The notes beneath the pieces are model-generated. The model saw nothing but the letters and a program-made list of their open reading frames with translations, searched no databases and was not told the DNA's origin. The translations under genes were made by a program, and so were the position numbers. Positions 26,845 to 35,450 of a stretch of 64,000 bases of DNA are shown here, piece after piece (within the stretch, counting starts at the first letter, position 1; every line of letters starts with the position of its first letter). Origin of the DNA: Streptomyces fuscichromogenes (lineage in GTDB: Bacteria > Actinomycetota > Actinomycetes > Streptomycetales > Streptomycetaceae); the NCBI RefSeq assembly GCF_014645815.1, contig NZ_BMML01000005.1, positions 124,001-188,000 on the forward strand. Reading direction: 5' to 3'.

Positions 26845-27205
26845 GTTGTTTCCTCTCAGAGCCCGGCTGTGCCGGAAGTACGCCAAGTAGGGCTTTTACC
26901 AAGGCAGTTGGCCGACCGCCCCGGTGGTTGTCATCGACGTCGCGAGACCAGAGTTGCCCACCGAATCCCCTTCGAACCATCCCGGAAGCCGTTATTCGCC
27001 CTCAAGCGTGAGGACAAGTCGATAAACCACTTTCACCATCTTTAGTCGACCAATACCGCAGCAACGACCACTCACCGCATATCCACCCATCAAGCACCCC
27101 AAGGGAAGAACCGTTCCGTCCGCGCCCCACGGCCAGGTCGCCGCCCTCGGCGTGTCACGCAGGGACCCCCTTCCCTTTTTCGAACGCACGTACGAACATG
27201 GAGCC
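26845..27205. other. Intergenic, 361 bp, divergent promoters
   Basis: It separates the divergent secreted-protein and primase-polymerase genes and is AT-richer than its surroundings, especially 26980-27070. A minus-strand run encoding MVKVVYRLVLTLEGE ends at 26992 but is too short and isolated to call. I see no clear operator. Confidence 0.5.
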
Positions 27206-28081
27206 ATGGCCACCACCGACCGGCAGGCCACGACGCTGGCCCTCGCACACGCCCTGTCAGCCGCCGAGCGCGGCCTGTCCGTCATCCCCCTGTCCCGGAC
27301 GAAACTCCCCGCCCTGCGCTCCCCGCACCGCCACGACCCGGACCCCGCGCTGCCGCCCTGCCACGGCGAGTGCGGCCGCCCCGGACACGGCGTGTACGAC
27401 GCCACCACCGACCCGGCCCGTATCCGCGAACTGTTCGCCGCGGCACCCTGGGCGACCGGCTACGGCATCGCCTGCGGGCTGCCCCCGTACCGCCTCATCG
27501 GCATCGACCTCGACGTGAAGTCCGGTACGGACGCCACGGCCGCGCTGCGCGAACTGGCCCTGCGGCACCTGTTCACCATCCCGCCGACGGTGGTCGTCCT
27601 CACCCCGAGCGGCGGCCGCCACCTCTGGCTGACCGGCCCGCCGGACGCCGTGATCCCCAACTCGGCGAGCCGCCTGGCCCCCGGCATCGACATCCGGGGC
27701 GCCGGCGGCTACCTGGTCGGCCCCGGCTCCCGCACCGACCACGGCGTCTACGCCACCTCACCCGGCACCGAACACCTGGTCCCGGCGCCCTGCCCGCCGT
27801 CCCTCCTCCGCCTCCTGGTCCCGCCCCCACGCCCGCCGCACCCCTCGACCCACCCCTCGGTCGGCAACCGCGGCCAGGGCCTGGTGCAGTTCGTCCTCTC
27901 CGCCCACGAGGGCCAGCGCAACACCCGCCTGTTCTGGGCGGCCTGCCGCGCCTACGAGAACGGCATCGGCCGCGCCCTGCGAGCCCCCCTGATCGACGCG
28001 GCGGTCCACACCGGCCTGACGGAACACGAGGCCCGCGCGACGATCGCGTCGGCGGCCCGGATGACCGGACACCGACCGTGA
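27206..28081 (+). CDS. Bifunctional DNA primase/polymerase domain protein (Prim-Pol)
   Basis: 291 residues from ATG 27206. The archaeo-eukaryotic primase-like domain has the metal motif GIDLDVK, the GGRHLWLTG His motif and GIDIRGAGGYLVGPGS, so the active site appears intact. A short helical C-terminal region (QGLVQFVLSAHEGQRNTRLFWAACR) resembles the helical part after Prim-Pol in actinobacterial and plasmid proteins. No helicase, integrase or replication origin is next to it, so it is not obviously part of a plasmid. Possible roles are repair or replication restart. Confidence 0.87.
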   Translation: MATTDRQATTLALAHALSAAERGLSVIPLSRTKLPALRSPHRHDPDPALPPCHGECGRPGHGVYDATTDPARIRELFAAAPWATGYGIACGLPPYRLIGIDLDVKSGTDATAALRELALRHLFTIPPTVVVLTPSGGRHLWLTGPPDAVIPNSASRLAPGIDIRGAGGYLVGPGSRTDHGVYATSPGTEHLVPAPCPPSLLRLLVPPPRPPHPSTHPSVGNRGQGLVQFVLSAHEGQRNTRLFWAACRAYENGIGRALRAPLIDAAVHTGLTEHEARATIASAARMTGHRP

Positions 28082-28112
28082 GACGTGACCGTCCGACGGC
28101 CGGGGGAAGCCG

Positions 28113-28331
28113 TCAGGGCAGCTTCCTCATCATCCGCAGCCCGGCCCAGTACGCGAGGAGCGCGACCACAAGGCTGACGATTCCGGCAGTTGTGTGCGGA
28201 TAATCCGGAATCAGCTGCCGCGCCGTCTCAAGAGCCGGCCCGAAGGCGAAGAAGTAACCGGTCGTGGCGGCCAGGGTGGCACCGGCCTTGTCCTTGGTCC
28301 ACCGTGCCGTCGGCTCGGAGTCGCTTGTCAC
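28113..28331 (-). CDS. Small membrane protein
   Basis: 72 residues if started at GTG 28331; no convincing ribosome site, so the start is uncertain. Two hydrophobic segments (FAFGPALETARQLI region and GIVSLVVALLAYWAGLRMM) with a basic C-terminus. Convergent with the Prim-Pol gene, 31 bp apart. No known family. Confidence 0.5.
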   Translation of the reverse strand: MTSDSEPTARWTKDKAGATLAATTGYFFAFGPALETARQLIPDYPHTTAGIVSLVVALLAYWAGLRMMRKLP

Positions 28332-28421
28332 CGGACGGTTGTACCGAGGACCCGGACGGTTGCACAAGGTGCACGACGGGACGGCCCCACAAGCACCGCC
28401 ACCCCACCCGCACACACCAAC

Positions 28422-28452
28422 GGCCCCCGACCGTCTCACCTGGTCAGGGGCC
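28422..28452 (-). terminator. Hairpin terminator after tRNA-Ser(TGA)
   Basis: GGCCCC-TGACC and GGTCG-GGGGCC arms pair with one mismatch around a 9-nt loop, 12 bp past the tRNA 3' end on the minus strand. Confidence 0.6.
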
Positions 28453-28464
28453 GCTCACGTGAAG

Positions 28465-28551
28465 CGGTGGGTGTGGGATTTGAACCCACGGTGACATCGC
28501 TGCCACGACGGTTTTCAAGACCGTTCCCTTAGGCCGCTCGGGCAACCCACC
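28465..28551 (-). tRNA. tRNA-Ser (anticodon TGA)
   Basis: An 87-nt class II tRNA: acceptor GGTGGGT/ACCCACC, anticodon loop CTTGAAA (TGA, reading UCN), long variable arm, TPsiC arm with GGGTTCAAATCCC, discriminator G, no encoded CCA. Confidence 0.96.
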
Positions 28552-28611
28552 CCGCGCGGGTGGAGATCCGCGCGGGGAACAGAGTAACCGGTTCGGGCGG
28601 GCAGGTGGGGG

Positions 28612-30093
28612 TCAGTTGTCGCCGACGCGGGAGCCGAGGGTGACGGTGACCGTGTGCTCCGAGCCGCCGCGCTTGTAGGTGATCTGGACCTTGTCGCCGG
28701 GCTTGTGGGTCCAGATCTCCCCGATCAGCGTCGGGCCGCTGTCGATCACCGAGTCGTCCAGCTTGGTGATGACGTCGCCGGCCTTGAGGCCCGCCTTGTC
28801 CGCGGGACCGCCCGACTCGACCGCGGCCGAGCCGCCCGAGCCGGAGTCGGTGATCTGCGCGCCACCGGAGCTGTCCTCCAGCGACACCGACGCACCGATC
28901 TTCGCGTAGACCGGCTTGCCGGTCTTGATCAGCTGCTGGGCCACGTACTTGGCCTGGTTGATCGGGATGGCGAAGCCGAGGCCGATCGAGCCCGACTGCC
29001 CGGTGCTGCCCAGGCCGCCGCTGGAGGCGGACTGGATCGCGGAGTTGATGCCGATCACCGCGCCGGACGCGTCGAGCAGCGGGCCGCCGGAGTTGCCCGG
29101 GTTGATCGAGGCGTCGGTCTGCAGGGCGCTCATGTAGGACGCCTTGCTGGTGGAGCTGCCGTCGCTGGAGGCGACCGGGCGGTTCTTGGCGCTGATGATG
29201 CCCGTGGTGACCGTGTTGGACAGGCCGAACGGGGCGCCGATCGCGATCGTCTCGTCGCCGACGGCCACCTTGTCGGAGTCGCCCAGGGCCAGCGGCTGCA
29301 GGTCCGACGGCGGGTTCTTGAGCTTGATGACCGCGACGTCGTAGCCCTGTGCGTGGCCGACGACCTCGGCGTCGTACTTCTTGCCGTTCGGGAACGTCGC
29401 GGTCAGCTTGCCGCCGTCGAGGGAGTCCGCGACCACGTGGTTGTTGGTGATGATGTGGCCCTGCTTGTCGAAGACGAAGCCGGTGCCGGTGCCGCCGTCG
29501 CCGCTGGTCGACTCGGACTCGATGGTGACCGTGCTGGGCAGCGAGTTCTGCGCGACCGCCGCGATGGTGCCGGCGGCTCGCTTGACCTGGGTGGCTCCAC
29601 CGCTGGAGGTCGAGGAGATGGTCGTGGAGCCGCTGTCGTCGTTGTTCTTCGCCAGCGTGTAGCCGAGGCCGCCGCCGAGGCCGCCCGCGACCAGCGCGGC
29701 CACCAGGACGGCGGCGATCAGACCGCCCCGCCCGCTGCCCTTCGTCGGCGCGGGCTGCGGCTGTTGGAACGCCTGGTGCTGCTGGTCGTACGACGACCCC
29801 CAGCCGGCGCCGGCGCCCGCGCCCGGGTCCGCGTAGGACAGGGCGGGGTCCGCGTAGGAGGGGGTCGCGGGCGGCGGGGGCGGCCAGGAGCTGTCCGGGG
29901 CCTGCGGTGCGGTCCCGTAGGGGTCGCCCGCGGGCGCGCCGGGTGCGCCCTGGGGCGTCGGCGGGATCGGTGTGGTCGGCGCTTCCCCGCCGTCGGACGC
30001 GGCCGCCTGCGGCGAGGCAGCGGGAGACGCCGGCGGCACGGGAGGTGCGGACGGGGCCGGAGGTACCGGGTTGCCCTCGTTCTCGGTGCTCAC
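28612..30093 (-). CDS. HtrA/DegP-like trypsin-type serine protease with PDZ domain
   Basis: 493 residues. A Pro/Ala-rich cytoplasmic region (1-122) is followed by one membrane helix (about 123-147), an extracytoplasmic trypsin-like domain and a PDZ domain (about 400-490). The triad is complete: His219 (TNNHVV), Asp252 (YDVAVIK) and Ser335 (GNSGGP). The topology matches actinobacterial HtrA-type quality-control proteases that degrade or refold damaged envelope proteins. It is a single gene, divergent from the glycerophosphodiesterase, with an AT-rich shared promoter region. Regulation by an envelope-stress two-component system would be typical but is not shown. Confidence 0.95.
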   Translation of the reverse strand: MSTENEGNPVPPAPSAPPVPPASPAASPQAAASDGGEAPTTPIPPTPQGAPGAPAGDPYGTAPQAPDSSWPPPPPATPSYADPALSYADPGAGAGAGWGSSYDQQHQAFQQPQPAPTKGSGRGGLIAAVLVAALVAGGLGGGLGYTLAKNNDDSGSTTISSTSSGGATQVKRAAGTIAAVAQNSLPSTVTIESESTSGDGGTGTGFVFDKQGHIITNNHVVADSLDGGKLTATFPNGKKYDAEVVGHAQGYDVAVIKLKNPPSDLQPLALGDSDKVAVGDETIAIGAPFGLSNTVTTGIISAKNRPVASSDGSSTSKASYMSALQTDASINPGNSGGPLLDASGAVIGINSAIQSASSGGLGSTGQSGSIGLGFAIPINQAKYVAQQLIKTGKPVYAKIGASVSLEDSSGGAQITDSGSGGSAAVESGGPADKAGLKAGDVITKLDDSVIDSGPTLIGEIWTHKPGDKVQITYKRGGSEHTVTVTLGSRVGDN

Positions 30094-30350
30094 AGCTTCT
30101 CTCCTCGGTCCACGGCTTTTCTTCTCGGTCGCACTCGGTCACGCTCTTTCACGCTTGCTGTCGGTCCGGCGCGATTCAGCTGTGCATGTGCTTTTGTATG
30201 CCGTCAGCTTTTCCCACAGGCCGTCAGAGCACCATAAGCGGTGGCTGTGGGTACACGGACAACCTTTATATAGGGCCTGTCCGACAAAAGTTCTCTTTAC
30301 CGGTATCCGGGGTGACCCCAGGCACCCCCGCGCGGTGGCACCATGACGCG

Positions 30351-31178
30351 GTGACCCACGCACCACAGCATCGCATCCAGGTCGTCGCGCACCGCGGGGC
30401 CTCCGAGGAAGCCCCAGAGCACACGCTGGCCGCCTACAAGAAGGCCATCGAGGGCGGCGCCGACGCCCTGGAGTGCGACGTACGCCTGACCGCCGACGGC
30501 CATCTGGTGTGCGTCCACGACCGCCGGGTCAACCGTACGTCCAACGGGCGGGGCGCGGTCTCGGCCCTGGAGCTCGCGGACCTGGCCGCCCTCGACTTCG
30601 GCTCGTGGAAGAAGAGCCCGGCCTGGCGCGGGCGGGACGAGGAGCCCGACTGGGAGTTCCGGCCCGAGGACCGCGCGGACACCTCCGTACTGACGCTGGA
30701 GCGGCTGCTGGAGCTGGTCGCGGACGCCGGGCGGCGGGTGGAGCTGGCGATCGAGACCAAGCACCCCACGCGGTGGGCGGGACAGGTCGAGGAGCGGCTG
30801 CTGGTCCTGCTCAAGCGGTTCGGACTGGACGCCCCGGCCGGCTCCGCCGACTCACCGGTGCGGGTCATGAGCTTCTCCGCGCGGTCGCTGGCCCGGGTGC
30901 GGGCGGCCTCGCCGACACTGCCGACGGTCTACCTGCTGCAGTTCCTCTCGCCCCGGCTGCGCGACGGCCGGCTGCCGGCCGGGGTGCGGATCGCGGGCCC
31001 CTCGATCCGGATCGTGCGCAACCACCCCGCGTACGTGGAGCGGCTGAAGCGCAACGGCCACCAGGTGCACGTATGGACGGTGAACGAGCCGGAGGACGTG
31101 GATCTGTGCGTGGAGCTCGGCATCGACGCGATCATCACCAACCGGCCGGCGGCCGTGCTCGACCGGCTGGGACGGTGA
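30351..31178 (+). CDS. Glycerophosphodiester phosphodiesterase
   Basis: 275 residues from GTG 30351; an alternative GTG at 30312 would add 13 residues. The GDPD barrel is clear: VVAHRGASEEAPEHTLAAY (catalytic His), ECDVRLTADGHLVCVHD (metal and second His), ETKHP and, near the end, VWTVNEPEDVDLCVELGIDAIITN. It hydrolyses glycerophosphodiesters to glycerol 3-phosphate and an alcohol. No signal peptide is visible, so it is probably cytoplasmic. Confidence 0.95.
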   Translation: MTHAPQHRIQVVAHRGASEEAPEHTLAAYKKAIEGGADALECDVRLTADGHLVCVHDRRVNRTSNGRGAVSALELADLAALDFGSWKKSPAWRGRDEEPDWEFRPEDRADTSVLTLERLLELVADAGRRVELAIETKHPTRWAGQVEERLLVLLKRFGLDAPAGSADSPVRVMSFSARSLARVRAASPTLPTVYLLQFLSPRLRDGRLPAGVRIAGPSIRIVRNHPAYVERLKRNGHQVHVWTVNEPEDVDLCVELGIDAIITNRPAAVLDRLGR

Positions 31179-31481
31179 ATGGGGACCTGTCCTGATCAGG
31201 GCTCAGATAAAGAGTCAAGTAAGGACACCTCGTACCTCTTGACCAGAAAGCCCACTCACAGCATCCTCACTTCCTCGGCCACACCGTCGAAATCCAGCCA
31301 CCCGAAGCCATCTCGAAGCCGTACCTGGGGGATATGGCGACGACCCGTCACAGGGAGTGCTCCGGCGCGTTCGGCGCGTATTCGTCCCTGACGAATGCGT
31401 CACCGGACGTTCCTTGGCCGGTTTCCGGCTCAGGCCGATGGGGCATCCACACGGTGGCGTGGGGCAAAGGAGGTCTCGGGG
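31179..31481. other. Intergenic, 303 bp
   Basis: It contains a 10-bp palindrome CCTGATCAGG (31192-31201) just after the phosphodiesterase and a dyad ATTCGT-CCCTG-ACGAAT (31380-31396) upstream of the ATPase gene. AAAGGAGGT at its end is the ribosome site for the next gene. No ORF looks coding. Confidence 0.5.
31380..31396. promoter_or_regulatory. Operator-like dyad upstream of the ATPase gene
   Basis: Perfect 6-bp arms ATTCGT / ACGAAT with a 5-nt spacer, 85 bp before the GTG at 31482. It may be a repressor site or part of a leader hairpin; evidence is symmetry and position only. Confidence 0.35.
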
Positions 31482-32033
31482 GTGGCGTTGGTGGTGGCAC
31501 AGGAGGTGCCCACGTCGTCGAGCATGGCCGTACCCCATGGCCCTGCGGGCGTGGGGAAGGCGAGACACCGTATGCGCGATCAGTTGCGCACGGGTGGTCT
31601 ATCGGAATCAGTCATCGACGATGCTGTACTGATCCTTTCCGAGCTCTTGAGCAATGCCTGCAAGCACGGGCGCCCCTTGGGCGACGCGCTGGCCGGGGAC
31701 GGCGACGTCCGGGCGGCCTGGCGGGTGGACACGCGCGGCCGGCTGGTCGTCGAGGTGACGGACGGCGGCGGCCCGACCCGCCCGGCCCCCATGACCCCGT
31801 CGGTCACGGCGCACGGCGGCCGCGGGCTGAACATCATCACGGCCCTGGCCGACGACTGGGGTGTCCGGGACGACGCCCGGGGCGAGGTGACGGTCTGGGT
31901 CGTGGTCCAGAAGGACGTACGCGCCCCGGCCCCCCAGGACCGCCGCGACGCCTTCGCCACGCGCATCATGACGCCCCCGGTCCCGGAGCTGGCCGGCCTG
32001 GACTTCACGGACGCGTTCGACGACCTGGACTGA
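31482..32033 (+). CDS. HATPase_c protein (RsbW-like anti-sigma/regulatory kinase)
   Basis: 183 residues from GTG 31482, 7 nt after a strong AAAGGAGGT. It has the GHKL ATPase boxes: SELLSNACKHG (N-box), VEVTDGGGPTRP (G1) and GGRGLNIITALADDWGV (G2). This is the free-standing serine kinase/anti-sigma type abundant in Streptomyces, which binds sigma factors or phosphorylates anti-anti-sigma proteins. No partner gene is adjacent. A short acidic C-terminal tail ends DAFDDLD. Downstream lies an imperfect GC repeat. Confidence 0.9.
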   Translation: MALVVAQEVPTSSSMAVPHGPAGVGKARHRMRDQLRTGGLSESVIDDAVLILSELLSNACKHGRPLGDALAGDGDVRAAWRVDTRGRLVVEVTDGGGPTRPAPMTPSVTAHGGRGLNIITALADDWGVRDDARGEVTVWVVVQKDVRAPAPQDRRDAFATRIMTPPVPELAGLDFTDAFDDLD

Positions 32034-32052
32034 CCGGCCCGGACCGCGGACC

Positions 32053-32119
32053 GGGCCGCCTGACCGGCGGATCGGCGGATCGGGCCGCCTGACCGGCGAA
32101 TCGGGCAGCCTGACCGGAG
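32053..32119. repeat. Imperfect repeats of a 17-bp unit
   Basis: GGGCCGCCTGACCGGCG occurs at 32053 and 32082, with a diverged copy at 32103, just downstream of the ATPase stop. It is low complexity and not coding. Confidence 0.6.
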
Positions 32120-32239
32120 TCGCCCGGCCGGAGTCGCCGGATACGCGGCGGCGGCTCCGTCCACAGGTTCCCGTGACTCGCGGCCCGAACGGCTAGGCTC
32201 CCGCCCGTACGAGACGAGCCGTAACCGGGAGACACCCAG

Positions 32240-33229
32240 ATGGCCAAGAAGCGACCCCAGACGACGGCCACGCGGCCGCAGCCCAGCGACGCGGCCCGCG
32301 CCGGAGGCGTTGACGGAGACATTCCGGTCGTCGGTGCTCGTGAACCCTGCCCCTGCGGCAGCGGCCGCCGCTACAAGGCGTGCCACGGCCGGGCCGCGGC
32401 GCACGCGGCGACCGAACTGGTGCACCGCCCCTTCGAGGGGCTGGCCGGCGAGGGCGACTGGGTGGCGCTGCGTGAGCTGGTCCCCGCCGCCACCGTCGAA
32501 CTGGCCCTGAAGGGCGGTCTGCCCGAGGGCGTCCCCTCGGTCATGCTCGCCACGGTGCTGCCGATGGCCTGGCCGGCGCTGCGCCGCGACGACGGCACGG
32601 TCCTGCTCGGCCTGCAGAACGACACGGCGTCCGGCGACATCAGCCGCGACCTCGCCGACACCCTGCGGCGCGCGCTCGCCGCCGAGCCGGGCACCCCGGT
32701 GCAGGGCCGCCGCGCCCCCGCCGACAGCCCCCGGCTCCAGGACCTGCTCGACCCGAAGGGTCCGTTCGAGCCAGTTGTGCACGACGGCTTCGAGTTCTGG
32801 GTGCAGGACGCGGAGAACGCCACCCCGGACGTGACCGCCTCCCTGGAGCGGGCCAACGCGGCGGCCATCCCGACGGTGAAGCTGACCGGCGTCGACTCGG
32901 CCTACTGGTGCGAGACGCCCGAGAAGAACCATCTGCGATGGGTCATGCCGTATCCCGAGGAGCAGCTTCTGGACGCTCTCGCGCGGCTGCACGCGGCGGG
33001 CCGGTCCGGCCTCGGCGAGGGCACCCGGCTGGTCGGTTCCTTCCGTGCCCACGGTCTCACCGTGCCGGTCTGGGACCTGCCGAGCGGGGTCGGCGCGGAG
33101 GACGTGGAGAAGCCGGCCGCCGAGTTCGCCGAGCGGCTCGCGACCGCCCTGGCCTCGGAGGCACCGCTCACGGCGGACGAGCGACGGGCCCGCGGCGGAC
33201 TGACCAACCGGCAGGTCACGCTCAGCTGA
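32240..33229 (+). CDS. DUF5926 family protein with SEC-C zinc motif
   Basis: 329 residues. Near the N-terminus is a SEC-C zinc-binding motif, PCPCGSGRRYKACHG, as at the end of SecA; the rest belongs to a conserved actinobacterial family (DUF5926) of unknown function. The ribosome site GGGAGACACCC lies before ATG 32240. It is a single gene followed by a perfect hairpin terminator. The SEC-C motif suggests contact with ribosomes or the secretion machinery, but that is inference. Confidence 0.88.
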   Translation: MAKKRPQTTATRPQPSDAARAGGVDGDIPVVGAREPCPCGSGRRYKACHGRAAAHAATELVHRPFEGLAGEGDWVALRELVPAATVELALKGGLPEGVPSVMLATVLPMAWPALRRDDGTVLLGLQNDTASGDISRDLADTLRRALAAEPGTPVQGRRAPADSPRLQDLLDPKGPFEPVVHDGFEFWVQDAENATPDVTASLERANAAAIPTVKLTGVDSAYWCETPEKNHLRWVMPYPEEQLLDALARLHAAGRSGLGEGTRLVGSFRAHGLTVPVWDLPSGVGAEDVEKPAAEFAERLATALASEAPLTADERRARGGLTNRQVTLS

Positions 33230-33250
33230 CGATCAGCTCGGACACAGGGA

Positions 33251-33276
33251 GGCGGCTGACCGGTCGGTCAGCCGCC
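33251..33276 (+). terminator. Hairpin terminator after the DUF5926 gene
   Basis: Perfect 11-bp stem GGCGGCTGACC / GGTCAGCCGCC with a GGTC loop, 21 bp past the stop codon. Confidence 0.8.
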
Positions 33277-33393
33277 CCAGGCGTGTCGGATCAGGTGACT
33301 CCTGTCACAACTTCCCTACACGGCAAGCAAATACGTGTCCGAATAGCCGAGATCGAATTTGCGAACCGCCGATCTCTTGTTACCGTCTCAGTA

Positions 33394-33440
33394 GCCCGGT
33401 TGCTGGTGCATCCCCCGTCGCCAGCAACCGGGCCTTTTTC
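33394..33440 (+). ncRNA. Candidate small RNA / isolated rho-independent terminator with C-rich loop
   Basis: A 13-bp perfect stem GCCCGGTTGCTGG / CCAGCAACCGGGC encloses a 14-nt loop TGCATCCCCCGTCG and is followed by five T. It lies about 118 bp after the proper terminator of the DUF5926 gene, and the next gene is on the opposite strand, so no annotated gene explains it. The AT-richer stretch 33330-33390 could hold a promoter, making a transcript of roughly 50-100 nt. The exposed C-run recalls the C-rich loops of actinobacterial 6C-type RNAs, but the second 6C stem is not seen. Confidence 0.5.
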
Positions 33441-33475
33441 ATGCCCGCGTCCGGTGTACGGACCACAGCGATTCG

Positions 33476-34075
33476 TCAACTCCCGCTTGACTGGCGGGAG
33501 TTGCCCGCGGACGAGTCCCCGGAGCCGCTCTCCGACTCGTCCCCCGAGTTGCTCGCGGAGCGCAGCAGCAGCGGTCCGTCGCCGTCGCGGGCGGCGAACT
33601 CCGTGACGGCCGTGTAGGCGTCCAGCGTGCCCCGGGTGTGCTCCCGGGGCGTCTCACAGGTGGCGGGCTCGTCGTCGGCGTCCGCGGCGCAGTGCGTCTG
33701 CACGGTGCGGCCGTGCGGGCCCAGGAGGCTCAGCACGCCCTCCAGAGGCGCCCCGGTGGCGTTGCGGTAGTAGGTGCGCGCCCAGGTGTCCGCGCCCTGG
33801 GCCATCACACAGGTCTGGGCCTCGACGCCGTCGGGCGAGGTGAGTTCGGGACCGCAGCGGGCGGCCGTGGCCAGGCCCAGGCCGAGCACCAGCGGGGACC
33901 GCACCGGCGCCGGCAGCTTCTCGTCGTCGTGCCGGGTGGCGTGTGCGGCGGCGTCGCCCACCTGCCCCGCGGACGCCACGGTCAGCGGCAGCGCGACCGC
34001 GCACACGATGACGCCCACGAGGGCGAGCAGACGTAGTCGGGGGTCTGGGGGCTGCCCCCCGGAATGACGCGGCAT
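33476..34075 (-). CDS. Secreted or membrane-anchored hypothetical protein
   Basis: 199 residues from ATG 34075; an upstream TTG at 34105 is possible. After PRLRLL a hydrophobic segment (about 16-35) acts as signal peptide or anchor. The mature part has four Cys (RCGPEL, QTCVM, QTHCAAD, ATCETP), probably two disulfides, and a Ser/Gly-rich acidic tail. It follows a Prim-Pol-like gene on the same strand, 54 bp apart. No known family. Confidence 0.65.
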   Translation of the reverse strand: MPRHSGGQPPDPRLRLLALVGVIVCAVALPLTVASAGQVGDAAAHATRHDDEKLPAPVRSPLVLGLGLATAARCGPELTSPDGVEAQTCVMAQGADTWARTYYRNATGAPLEGVLSLLGPHGRTVQTHCAADADDEPATCETPREHTRGTLDAYTAVTEFAARDGDGPLLLRSASNSGDESESGSGDSSAGNSRQSSGS

Positions 34076-34129
34076 GTACGGAGGGTAACCAGACGGACGC
34101 GACAAGCGGTGTCCTCGCGCCCGACACCC

Positions 34130-34804
34130 TTACAACTCGGGTGCGCTCACACCCGTACGGGTGAGGGCGTCGACCACGGCGTCCACCACGGCCTCCACGT
34201 CGGGCACCCAGGGCTTGGCCGAGCCGGGCAGCGGGGCCCGCTCCCAGCGGATGGCGCCCTGGCCGGTCTCGGAGGGCGGCAGGGCGAGATAGCCGCCCTC
34301 GCCGTGGAAACGGAGCGAGCCGGGGACGAAGTCCTTGGCGTAGAGCAGCTCGCCCAGCTGCTCCATGGAGTACGGCTTGACGAGCAGCGCCCATCGGGTG
34401 GGCGCCGCGACGACCGGGCCGAGGCGCATGCCACGGCGGTCGAGGAGAGCGAGGGCGCGGGAGGCGGCGAGGGCGGGCAGGCTGACCGCGCAGGGCGCCT
34501 TGCCGCCGGCCGCTCCGGTCGCCAGGACGATCGGGGCCGTCGGCCGGTTCCCCCACCACCAGCGGACCATGCGCTCGTCGGTGGTGGCGGCGAGCAGGCC
34601 GGGGTCGAAGGGGTGTGCACCGGGCACCGTGCACTCCGGGTCGGGGCACGCGCAGCGAGCCCGTCCCTGAGGGTCGGGAGCCACACCCGGGAGTACGGGC
34701 CACTGCCATTCCGCCGCGAAGGTCAGGGCCGCGCCGAGCAACTCAGACCCCTTGTCGTTCCGCTTGGACAGGAGCCTGCGTCGCCTTCCGAGGATCTCGC
34801 GCAT
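34130..34804 (-). CDS. Prim-Pol-like protein, apparently catalytically degenerate
   Basis: 224 residues. The layout follows bifunctional primase-polymerase N-terminal domains (AALTFAAEWQWPVLPG start, a CACPDPEC Cys/zinc-like stretch, WWWGNRPTAPIVLATG, and GEGGYLALPPSE). The metal-binding DxD seen in the paralogue at 27206 is replaced here (CAVSLPALAA), and the His motif is TRWALLVKP. It therefore looks like a non-catalytic relative. GGAACGAG precedes the ATG. Streptomyces often carry such genes singly; their role is unknown. Confidence 0.75.
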   Translation of the reverse strand: MREILGRRRRLLSKRNDKGSELLGAALTFAAEWQWPVLPGVAPDPQGRARCACPDPECTVPGAHPFDPGLLAATTDERMVRWWWGNRPTAPIVLATGAAGGKAPCAVSLPALAASRALALLDRRGMRLGPVVAAPTRWALLVKPYSMEQLGELLYAKDFVPGSLRFHGEGGYLALPPSETGQGAIRWERAPLPGSAKPWVPDVEAVVDAVVDALTRTGVSAPEL

Positions 34805-35333
34805 GAGCGCTCGTTCCTTTCCGTTGCACCGCTGGCAACACCGTGGACCACATCACACCATGTGTCGATCACTTCACTGTGCGTACCTGTTGGCGCATCA
34901 CACCCCTGCCTTGAGCAGGGGGAACCCCTGGGGATCCAGCGGAGGCCGCGCCCGCGTCCAACAACTGCGTCGTGCTGCGTCGTACTGCGTCTATAAAAAG
35001 CACGGCCACGGCGTGGGGGTGGCGAAGTCTGGCGTTTTGCCGTTCCGAGTGTTTCTCTCCGCCTCCGCCACGGGAGGATGGGGCACGGTCGTCGATGGTT
35101 AAGACGCCCGGGTCCGTCGCCAGGTTCCGGGTGGCTCCCAACCACCCCTGGCCTTCTCCGAGTACGTACCCATCACGACCGCTGTGACGCTCCGTGGAGC
35201 AAGGCCAGTCGACCGCAATGAACCGTTGCCCGAGTCAGTTTTAAGCCAACTTTGCCTTTGTGCAAGCCGTCCGGGAGACATCCTCGCATAAGACATCAAG
35301 AGGCCCACGGACACCAGGAATCCCGGCAGGACA
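34805..35333. other. Intergenic, about 530 bp
   Basis: It separates the divergent Prim-Pol-like and phosphatase genes. Features are a small CAGGGGG/CCCCTGG hairpin near 34917, three near-copies of a 10-bp unit (CTGCGTCGTG, 34965-34994) running into CTATAAAAAG, and an AT-rich stretch 35235-35300 that may hold the phosphatase promoter. No ORF has normal Streptomyces codon use. Confidence 0.5.
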
Positions 35334-35438
35334 ATGCTGGACATCCCCTCACGAGTGCGTGTACATGTGGAGACACTGCTAGCGGTGCAGAAGGACATGG
35401 GGGTTTGCGATGCTTTTGAGCAATACGCACAGGTCTGA
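35334..35438 (+). CDS. Possible 34-residue small ORF upstream of the phosphatase gene
   Basis: ATG 35334 to TGA 35438 encodes a protein starting MLDIPSRVRVHVETLLAVQK and ending FEQYAQV. It would be mostly one helix. It ends 12 bp before the phosphatase ATG, so it could be a leader peptide or translational coupler. Against this, third positions are not G/C biased and the ribosome site (CAGGA) is weak. Confidence 0.25.
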   Translation: MLDIPSRVRVHVETLLAVQKDMGVCDAFEQYAQV

Positions 35439-35450
35439 AAGCCGGACGCG

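Noticed and set aside
26992..27408. Minus-strand 138-residue ORF upstream of the secreted-protein gene
   Set aside because: It overlaps the start of the Prim-Pol gene antisense and has no ribosome site or plausible domain.
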